From positions 3,038,001 to 3,102,000 of the forward strand of contig OZ218961.1 of NCBI GenBank assembly GCA_965112735.1: DNA of 64,000 bases, read 5' to 3'. Below the pieces are notes generated by a model. The model ran no database searches and was not told the DNA's origin. It was given only the letters and a program-made list of their open reading frames with translations. A program made the position numbers and the translations under genes. Positions 56,147 to 64,000 of the stretch are shown piece by piece. Position 1 is the stretch's first letter. Each line of letters opens with the position of its first letter. The DNA is from Phaeosaccion multiseriatum. Taxonomy: Eukaryota; Ochrophyta, other classes.

Positions 56147-59123
56147 TGAGAGAGAGGAGGGCTGTCTGTCTTCAGGAGGAGGCGGAGCTCGAGGCCCAGC
56201 TCCGAGCTGTTGGCGCTGAGACGAACATCAGCAGGACTACCTCCTTTCTGGAGCTGGGTATGGACTCTCTGGCCGTGGTGCAGCTGGTCAACACGCTCCA
56301 GGACCAGTTTGAGCTGCAGGAGGAGCTGCCGCTGGCGGAGGTGCTTCAGAACCCCACTGCAGAGGGGCTCGCCACACTGGTGGTGGAGCAGCGGCATCAA
56401 GACCTCGTTACCGGTGGGGGGAAAGGAGAGCACAACCACCGCAGCGTGCCTGCTCAAGAGACGATGGAGGAGAAGGAGCCGCTGATGTGCGCGAAGATGA
56501 TGTCTTCCGTGGTCTTCAAGGTGACGCAAGTGGTGCTCATTGCGGTGCTCTTGGCGCATGTCTTCGTCTGCATGATCCTGCCCTACCGCTACCTCCGCTG
56601 GCTCAAGACTGACTCCGGCATCGAGACTTCGGTGTGGGTGGGGAAGGACTTGAGTCATCTCGCCGATCCGGAGTCCTCTTACGCCTCTCCAGGTGGAGTT
56701 GTGGGTTGGGGGCCTCTGGTCTCTTTCAGTATCGTCCTGTGGTTTCTGACGTACTCTGCCTCCATCGTTTGCATCAAGTGGCTTCTCGTGGGGACATATT
56801 TTGAGGGTACCGTCGCAATTCACGCATCGTACTATCACCGCTGGTGGTACGTGAATGCATGCATCAATGTGTGGCAAGTGGGAGGCGGCTTTCTTACCCT
56901 CGGCACACCCGGCATCACTTTGTTCTACAAGCTGCTAGGTGCCGACGTCTCCTGGCGCTGCTCCATCTCCACCTTTCTTCGAGAGTTTGACCTCATCACG
57001 ATTGGGGCCGGCGCCTCGGTGTCTGGCTCGCTGTGTCCTCGCTCCTTCACGCCGTCAAGCATGGTATTTCGCAGCGTTGTTGTGGGTGCGGGCGCAGAGG
57101 TGGAGGCGGGGGCTGTGGTGCACGGCGGTGTGACGGTGGGTGAGGGCACACGGGTCGCTCGCCTGGCCGTTGTATACCCTCTGACGCGTATTCCTGCTGG
57201 CGATGGTGTGTGGGAGGGCAACCCGGCGCAGAGGAAACAGAGCCGCCGCAGCGCCGAGGAGGAGGAGGGTGGACGAGCGGTGAAGACTGACACAGAGAGA
57301 GACTTTGCAAAGGGCAGTGGCGGCGGATGGGCGAAGGAAGCCCTCGAGCTCCTGCAAGGAGTGGTCCGTATGGTGTTAATTTCGGCTTCCGTCATGCTCG
57401 CGGCCTTCTTTAGCTGGATGCCCGCCGTTGCGTACACCTTCCTCGGTGTGTCAAGAGACTTTCGATACGCAGGAGTCATGAGCACGGTGTTCGAAGTGTA
57501 TGGGGCCCTTCTGACTCTTGCCCTGTACCTGGTCCTGCTCAAGTGGGTCATTGCGCCGAGCTGCCTGCTTCGACCCGGTGTGTACACCGACAACTTTGGA
57601 AGGGCGCTTCGTCGATGGTACCTCGGCAAGCTTCACAGCCAAGTGTCGGGCTACGTGCTCGTGTTCGCCCGCTGGCGCCTGTTCGACTGGTGGGGCAAGG
57701 CCCTGGGTGTGCGCATGGGAAGGGGGGCTATCAACTCGGGTGATGGCGCGTACAATCCCGAGACGGCCCACCTCATTACGTTTGGTAAGAAGGGAGGATA
57801 TGTCTGGGGGAGGATATATGTGGGAGGAGGACGGGATGCTTGGTACCGCGCTTTGCCGCCACGGCTCTCCACCATGCTCTGTGTTGCTTGAAGCGAACAC
57901 CTTCTCTCTCATTTTTTTTTTCCCCCACATACCCCAATACTTCTACAGGACATGATGCTTTTGCGTCGTATGCCGCATTCACTACCGATGAGCCGCTGAG
58001 GAGGGGCAGTGCCAGCGTTGGTAGTGCCACTGCAGGCAGTGCCGTGGGGCCAACACGTGTGCGAGGGACTTGCACCGTTGGGGACGAAGCGCTACTCGGG
58101 TACATGTGCGTCATGGAGCCTGGCGCTGCCATTCCGGCACAGCAAGGCGTTGAAATGTTCACGGCTGTAGCAGCTGAGGACACAATCGTATCGAGATCGT
58201 GGGGCCAGGGCGCAGTAGTGGGGGGAGGGAGGGAGGATGCCGCCTCACCTGCAGCGCTCTGGGGACCCGGCGCACTCACAAATGGAGACGTCCAGCGTTG
58301 GGCCGCCTTTGTCGCCAGAGAGACATGGGGCACGCTGCTGTGGCTGGCGACGCATGCAGGGAGTCTGGTGGTGGTGGTGGAGGTGGGAAGGCTTCTAAAC
58401 CAAAGCGTGGGGAAGAAGCGGGGCATGAGCTTCGAGGCCATGCTGCCCCTGTACGGGGCCGTGTGCGGGTGTGCAGGAGCCCTTGCCCTCACTCTTCTCT
58501 TGGTGGCTTCCAAGTGGCTGCTCGTCGGTGACTTCAGCCGTGGTGCAGACCCAATCACGGGAGCGTGCATGTCCTCACAGAATATTTCTCGGAGCGCGCG
58601 GACGCAGTACTTCCGCCTTCTGACCAGGCTGCGCCACTTCTTCCTGCTGTACATTCTGACGCCTTTGTTCAGCGGTACATGGCTGTACAATCTGTACGTT
58701 CGAGCGTCGTGCTCGCGGCCGAAGGACATCTCGCTGGAGGCATTGGTGTTGGCGGCCGATGTGCATGACTTTGACTTCCTCACCTTGGAGGCGGGTGCCA
58801 TACTTGACATGGGTAGTGAAGTCTGGGGTCACGTGCTTCGCCCAAGAGCTGTTGGTGCTGGGGAAGACAGCACTGCCGGGCTGCTGGTCATGTCCCCCTG
58901 CAGAGTGGAGGCAGGGGCAGTCCTTCACCCCTACGCCTTTGTCACCCACGGCACGGTCGGCAGCCGGGCCGAGCTCTTCGCCTACAGCCCGCCGCTCATG
59001 GGGCAGAGGCTGCGGGATGGAGGCAAGTACGGTGGCCGCGGAGTGCCAGGACTGCTCAAGAGAACACTGTTGCGAGACTGCTGGAGCGAGGACTCCACGG
59101 GGTTCAGTCTTTTGTGTCGATAA
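50531..59123 (+). CDS. Fatty acyl-AMP ligase / ACP / ketosynthase / ACP / membrane beta-helix megasynthase
   Basis: Type I PKS-like enzyme. Exons: 50531-50719, 51002-51667, 51840-52156, 52367-52414, 52566-53280, 53481-54096, 54234-54720, 54871-55166, 55385-57784, 57949-59123; phases agree, 2,302 residues. Domains: acyl-AMP ligase 1-645 (FLQYTSGSTGDPKGVM; TGDVGFVEEG; IFNGVNHYPQDIE; KTTSGKIRR); ACP1 about 670-780, Ser728 in an unusual AGMTSVMM; ketosynthase from about 804 with Cys964 (DTACSSA), His1099 (EAHGTGT) and His1139 (KTTLGHMEG), a complete triad; two poly-Gln linkers; ACP2, Ser1406 (LGMDSL); then about 830 residues with several membrane helices and hexapeptide-like turns, resembling the NRPS/PKS terminal domain of cyanobacterial type (TIGR02353-like). 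Acyltransferase, ketoreductase and thioesterase are absent, so extender loading and reduction must come from elsewhere. Likely starts from a free fatty acid. Product unknown; a long-chain lipid is a guess. Confidence 0.88.
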
Positions 59124-59694
59124 GAGTGCAAGCCGCTCTGTTGTATGTACAGCTCTTAGTTCAACGTTTGCAAGGTGGGGCCCTTCCATATCATGGAAAC
59201 ACTGTAGTCAAGGAGACTCGATGAGGAAGAGAGGGAGGGAAGCAAAGCAATTCTCCTCTCTGGTACTTCGAAGTACTTAATAGCCCGTAGAGGAGCATCG
59301 AGTGTCTCTGCGGGCATCGCATCAGTCATCACAAGACGCCAACGTCGCGAGACATCTCCCCCATACGCTACCCCTACCCTACTCCCCCCTACCCACGTGC
59401 TCTTGACAGTACTGTATACTCATCTACTAGCTATTATATCCTGTGGACGAACACAGACTTTCATGCTCCTGGGTAGATGCTCCTGGCGAGCATCCCATTA
59501 GAGTGGACGAGCCCCGACGAGCGAAGCATAAGCCACCGGAGGCGGCAAACAAGTCTGGCCACTACAGCCGTGGTCCAGATTGGAGCCAGCCCTTTGCTGC
59601 ACATTGCAACCGGCAGCGCGTCGACGGAGAAGCTCAGTGCATTGCAAGGATTCGGCATGCTGCTGATGCCGGTGCTGCAGCCGTGTGTACTTGC
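59124..59694. other. Region downstream of the megasynthase
   Basis: Single-copy-looking DNA including the megasynthase 3' UTR. The minus frame next to the ligase relic stays open from 59727 to 59461 but shows no further ligase motifs. Confidence 0.4.
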
Positions 59695-59770
59695 GTACTG
59701 CAGAAACGCCAGGTCCTCTTCGGCCACGCTCGGCTCCTTAAAGCTCCTCCTCCCTGCGCCTCACGAGGAG
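59695..59770 (-). pseudogene. Inverted relic of the acyl-AMP ligase exon
   Basis: The minus strand matches 51352-51427 of the megasynthase at 66 of 76 bases by eye. The reading frame is preserved (SFKEPSVAEEDLAFLQY versus SFDELSLAEDDVAFLQY) but the diagnostic TSGSTGDPKG is lost immediately after (ASTHGCSTG). It is a diverged fragment 0.6 kb downstream of the parent gene, inverted, and adjoining the GTGA array. It may be the edge of a former paralogue. Confidence 0.75.
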
Positions 59771-59802
59771 GAGAAGAAGTGCGGAAGCAGCCCCCCATCT
59801 GT

Positions 59803-60765
59803 GAGTGAGTGAGTGAGTGAGTGAGTGGGTGAGTGAGCGCGTGAGTGAGTGAGTGAGTGAGTGAGTGAGTGAGTGAGTGAGTGAGTGAGTGAGTGAGTGA
59901 GTGAGTGAGTGAGTGAGTGAGTGAGTGAGTGAGTGAGTGAGTGAGTGAGTGAGTGAGTGAGTGAGTGAGTGAGTGAGTGAGTGAGTGAGTGAGTGAGTGA
60001 GTGAGTGAGTGAGTGAGTGAGTGAGTGAGTGAGTGAGTGAGTGAGTGAGTGAGTGAGTGAGTGGGTGAGTGAGTGAGTGAGTGAGTGAGTGAGTGAGTGA
60101 GTGAGTGAGTGAGTGAGTGAGTGAGTGAGTGAGTGAGTGAGTGAGTGAGTGAGTGAGTGAGTGAGTGAGTGAGTGAGTGAGTGAGTGAGTGAGTGAGTGA
60201 GTGAGTGAGTGAGTGAGTGAGTGAGTGAGTGAGTGAGTGAGTGAGTGAGTGAGTGAGTGAGTGAGTGAGTGAGTGAGTGAGTGAGTGAGTGAGTGAGTGA
60301 GTTAGTGAGTGAGTGAGTGGGTGAGTGAGTGAGTGAGTGAGTGAGTGAGTGAGTGAGTGAGTGAGTGAGTGAGTGAGTGAGTGAGTGAGTGAGTGGGTGA
60401 GTGAGTGAGTGAGTGAGTGAGTGAGTGAGTGAGTGAGTGAGTGAGTGAGTGAGTGAGTGAGTGAGTGAGTGAGTGAGTGAGTGAGTGAGTGAGTGAGTGA
60501 GTGAGTGAGTGAGTGAGTGAGTGAGTGAGTGAGTGAGTGAGTGAGTGAGTGAGTGAGTGAGTGAGTGAGTGAGTGAGTGAGTGAGTGAGTGAGTGAGTGA
60601 GTGAGTGAGTGAGTGAGTGAGTGAGTTGGTGAGTGGGTGAGTGAGTGAGTGAGTGAGTGAGTGAGTGAGTGAGTGAGTGAGTGAGTGAGTGAGTGAGTGG
60701 GTGAGTGAGTGGGTGAGTGAGTGAGTGAGTGAGTGGGTGGGTGAGTGGGTGAGTGAGTGAGTGAG
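59803..60765. repeat. GTGA tetranucleotide array, about 960 bp
   Basis: (GTGA)n with sparse GTGG and GTTA variants (60061, 60302, 60319, 60395, 60627), more frequent near the right end. It begins straight after the ligase relic (CCATCTGTGAGTGAG). THSL-type ORFs in it are not genes. Confidence 0.95.
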
Positions 60766-61274
60766 GTAGTGGCTGCAGCAAGAAAGTGCATCTTGCCCTA
60801 TAAAAAAGTAACTTTTCCCCCGAGATGACTCTCCTTCCTCCCACCGGCACACGAAGCTGATTCCCGCCACCCTGAATCCTGCTTCTGATTCATCTCTATT
60901 GGCGTGACCTCTGGCAGGGCATTGCCTGTTGGCCTGTGTCAAAATCAAAAAAAGGGGGGGAAAAAGAGTATTCAGTAGTTTGAGTTTCAGCTCAAAAACG
61001 TAACGCCAGAAGCGCGAAGTTTTAAGAGAAAGGCGAACAGCAAACAAAACACAGTATATGTGCGCTCGGCTGATACGACTGGCGGGACCAGTAGCGCAGT
61101 TGCAGAGCACGGGGGTGGAAAGACGCTACACGGTGAAAGCATCACCGCACAGGAAGTGCAGGGGTGTATTAGTACGCATTTTTCAGCTCTGATGCATTTT
61201 TCAGCTCTGCCTCCACCATGGCACAAGGAGGGTAGGTGCTGAAGAAAGGAGTGGGGACGGCTCCCCGCCCTGCC
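60766..61274. other. Upstream region of the cation-channel gene
   Basis: Contains an A/G homopolymer patch (60948-60966) and a perfect 17-base tandem (ATTTTTCAGCTCTGATG / CATTTTTCAGCTCTGCC, 61178-61212). No promoter element is certain. Confidence 0.4.
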
Positions 61275-63810
61275 ATGGCGACGGATCTGCTGACTGGCAG
61301 GGATCACGCTCCTCTGAGACAAGGCAGCAATGAATGCCGGAGTGCCGTTGGGGAAGAAGAACCAGGGGTGCAAGGGCAAGGGGACGCGCATCTCAGAGCA
61401 ACTCCAGCAGTGGCAGCGGCAGCGCCAGTGGCAGTGGAAGCACCGCCCCAGCAGTCTGATTCTTCACAAGGAGGAGGGGGGAGATGGAGGAGATGGGGGA
61501 GTCGGAAGAGAAGCCGGCCCCACTTCACCGGCCCTACAGAGGGAGGCAGCGGGGCGGATGGTCGGCATAAGCCCGCCATTCCATACTCGAGCCCCCCCAG
61601 CAGCCCGCTCGGAACCGGTGCGATGCTGGAAGTCGGTGCGATGGTCCAATGCCGCCCAGGTAGTCCCTCTCATGAAGGCATAAGTGGAGAAGACCAATTG
61701 GCAGGGGCGAGGCACACGCATTGGAGACGGAGAGAAGCTTTGGGCGGGCGAGAGCCTCCGGCGGTCTTCATGTGGCCCAGCGAATTCAATGAGAAAGTGC
61801 GTCCAATCTTCACCAACCCCCAGCGAGGACTGATTACGCTGGCGTGGTTTGAGGCGACAGTGGACGAGGCAATCCCAAAGAACATCAGCGGGGTGAGTGT
61901 TGCTGAGGGAGAGGGAGAGGGACAGGGAGAGACAGAGGGAAAGGGGCAGGGAGAGGGAGCGAGAGAGAGAGAAAGAGAGAGGGAGTGGGAGAGGGAGAGG
62001 GAGAGGGAGATGGCAGTAGACAGGAGGGGTGAGTGTTGCTGAGGGAAAGGGAGAGGAAAAGGGCAAAAGTCCATGTGTGTGGGGGAGGAGAGGGGTGGGT
62101 GAATGCGCCTGTGATATTCAGTAACGGGGTGAGTGAGCGAGTGATTGAGATTGGGTGAGGGAGTGAGAGTGAATGAGCTAGCGAAGGTACCACACCTCAG
62201 CCCCACAGAACCGCAATGCTTCGGCAACTCTTCACTGCAACGATGTGTGTCTTCCCGTCCTCACCCACTCCCGTACTGCCCTCGTGGTGCCCTTCCCCTT
62301 CCCTTTCGTCCCATCTGAACCCACCCCTCGCCCTCTCCCTCTCTCTCTTCCTCTCCCTCTCCCACTCACTCTCTCTCTCCCTCTCCCTCTCCCACTCACT
62401 CTCTCTCTCTTCCTCTCTCTGTCCCTCTCCCTCTCCCACTCCCTCTCTCTCTCTCCCTCTCCCTCTCCTTCTCCCTCTTCCCCCCCCCCCCTCTCTCTCC
62501 CTGTCCCTCTCCCCCTCCCCCTCCCTCTCCCTCTCCCTCTCCTTTCGCGTTGACCAGGGCCCCAAGGCGGTTATCGTGCGCCTCCGCTGGATGCGAGACA
62601 CACTCCTCCTCCAGGACGATATGCGAAGTGTAGCAGACGCCACCGCAATGGTCTTTGCCGAGATTGATGTCAACGGCAGCGGCGTCATCAACCCCAATGA
62701 GTTTTGGGAGATGGGACTCCAGAAGGGCGTGTTTCAACACAACTTTGTCGATCTAAAGGGCAAGAAGCATCTCTTCTCGTGGAGAGCCTTGGGCTTTCTA
62801 GGGGCGCACACTCCGCTCCGAAAGGGGCTGGTCTGCCTCATCCATCACCACTGGTTTGAGAAGGCCATCTTCATGTGTATTCTGGCCAACTCGATTATCA
62901 TGGCACTCTTCGACCCGACGGACCCGGGCCTCTACGATGGGACGGGGCTCAGCACACGCAATCAGGTGAGGGAGGGAGGGAGGGAGGGAGGGAGGGAGCG
63001 GGTGAGTGAGTGCGTGAGTGAGTGAGTGAGCGAGTGAGTGGGTGGGTGAGTGGGTGAGTGGGTGAGTGAGTGAGTGAGTGAGGGAGGGAGGGAGTGAGGG
63101 AGGGAGGGAGGGAGGGAGGGAGGGAGGGAGGGAGGGAGGGAGGGAGGGAGGGAGGGAGGGAGGGAGGGAGGGAGGGAGGGAGGGAGGGAGTGGGTGAGGG
63201 AGTGAGTGAATAAATGAGTGAGTGAGTGAGGGATGGATGGATGGATGGATGGATGGATGGAGGGAGGGAGGGAGGGAGGGAGGGAGGGAGGGAGGGAGGG
63301 GAGAGAGGGGAGGGAGGGGAGGGAGGGAAGGAGGGAGTGAGTGAGAGATTGAGCGGGCAAGTGAGAGAGTCGGTGGCAGTGTGGGAGGGGATGGCAGCGC
63401 ATGGCAGTGTGGTCTACGAACGAGTCCTCTACCTTCAGTGCTACGGCTTCCTCAACCTCCCCATTGGAGCTAAGCGCCCCTCCTCCCCTCCCCTCCCCTC
63501 CCCTCGTCTCGTCTTGCCCTCCCGTCCCGTGCGTCCCTCTCCCCTTCCCCCCTTCTACGTTCCTTCATCCCTTTGTTCCTTCGTCCTTGTGTTCCTTTGC
63601 GTATTTATATATACTGTACATATATATTATGTATATATGTTATGTATTAGGTGGTGGCCGTTGCCGACACGCTCTTCACAGGTGTCTTTTTGGTGGAGGC
63701 AGTCCTGAAGATCGTGGCCATGGGGTTTGCGTGGGATGAGGGATGCTACCTAAGGGACATGTGGAACAAGCTCGACTTCCTTGTGGTCGTGTTTGGAGTC
63801 GCTAGTTGGG
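61275..63810 (+). CDS. Voltage-gated cation channel with N-terminal EF-hand (5' part, runs off the window)
   Basis: Membrane cation channel of the Cav/Nav-type superfamily. Exons seen: 61275-61892, 62558-62965, 63651-63810; the last ends in phase 1 and later exons lie outside. Residues 1-190: low-complexity cytoplasmic tail. About 190-235: GLITLAWFEATVDEAIPKNI and VRLRWMRDTLLLQDDM. EF-hand loop at residues 243-254, DVNGSGVINPNE, with Asp/Asn/Ser/Asn/Glu at ligand positions. Then S1 (HHWFEKAIFMCILANSIIMA), LFDPTD, S2 (LFTGVFLVEAVLKIVAMGF) and S3 (MWNKLDFLVVVFGVAS). WNKLDFLVV is typical of the first helix bundle of four-domain channels. The filter is not in view, so Ca2+ versus Na+ cannot be decided. 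Start ATG 61275 chosen because the in-frame upstream start is GTG. Confidence 0.78.
62966..63350. repeat. GGGA/GTGA/GGAT arrays in the cation-channel intron
   Basis: Starts at the donor itself (GTGAGGGAGGGAGGG) and passes through blocks of GTGA, GGGA, GGAT and GGGA. Sense strand purine-rich. Confidence 0.92.
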
Positions 63811-64000
63811 GTGAGTGAGGGAGGGAATGATGACCCCTGAACGTCACCTTTTTTACTGCTGCTTACTGCTGTATCACCTGCTTACTGCTGTATCACCAAC
63901 TCCTGCAGCTGCTGCGGCTGCTGCTGCTGCTCTAATGCCTGTGCCCTCCTTAGCCACGCCTCTTCATTGCTCTTTGGGCACCCCCCCCCCCTTCCTCCGC
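63811..64000 (+). other. Start of the next cation-channel intron
   Basis: Begins with a GTGAGTGAGGGAGGG donor region, then TTACTGCTGTATCACC in two copies and a C-rich run at the edge. No acceptor or exon can be fixed. Confidence 0.5.

Noticed and set aside
59634-61110. Long THSL-repeat ORFs on the minus strand
   Set aside because: Products of the (GTGA)n array; the same peptide appears in every array of this type.
61090-61140. tRNA-like GTAGCGCAGTTGCAGAGC string
   Set aside because: Resembles a D-arm/A-box but no T-arm or acceptor stem follows at the right distance.

Overview
The window looks like nuclear DNA of a eukaryotic microalga, most likely a stramenopile and perhaps eustigmatophyte-like. 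The grounds are GT–AG introns in every host gene, a PUS7-type protein with a signal peptide followed by an Ala|Phe junction (the heterokont plastid presequence signature), a cyanobacterial-style acyl-AMP-ligase/polyketide synthase, and very abundant tetranucleotide arrays. The species is inferred, not proven. No rRNA, convincing tRNA or CRISPR array was found.

Layout. 1-13.3 kb: one large non-LTR retrotransposon ORF with an N-terminal C2H2-like finger, two RING-like fingers, a reverse transcriptase, a CCHC-like knuckle and a restriction-like endonuclease. It is split by two younger insertions. The first (1438-3780) has TG..CA ends, a CCAT target duplication and almost perfectly palindromic terminal repeats, and carries a second palindromic family (1995-3384) inside it. 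The second (7446-11690) is LTR-internal-LTR-internal-LTR with an AAAC duplication. Removing either insertion restores the host reading frame. 13.7-18.5 kb (+): PUS7/TruD pseudouridine synthase. 19.9-21.7 kb (+): TFIIS N-terminal-domain protein (5' end unresolved). 22.6-28.1 kb (-): voltage-gated K+ channel with cyclic-nucleotide-binding domain. 28.35-30.2 kb (-): SRRM1-like PWI/RS splicing factor. 30.5-40.7 kb (+): MON2 Golgi/endosome scaffold, divergent from SRRM1 across 257 bp. 41.4-48.0 kb (+): LRR protein with a TIR-reminiscent SHxW/WIDFxxLPQ domain. 48-50.5 kb: intergenic repeats including a perfect 857-bp GGGA array inside a 17-bp inverted repeat. 50.5-59.1 kb (+): acyl-AMP ligase-ACP-ketosynthase-ACP-membrane beta-helix megasynthase. 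59.7-60.8 kb: inverted relic of the acyl-AMP ligase and a GTGA array. 61.3 kb to the end (+): voltage-gated cation channel with an N-terminal EF-hand, cut by the window edge.

The host genes form no obvious pathway. They cover RNA modification, transcription, splicing, trafficking, ion transport, possible sensing and lipid/polyketide synthesis. The most unusual signals are the nested palindromic-LTR elements, the strand-polarised microsatellites beside splice sites, the LRR/TIR-like fusion and the megasynthase with its duplicated fragment. Exon borders were chosen by hand from GT/AG, phase and protein-family continuity; none is confirmed by transcripts.
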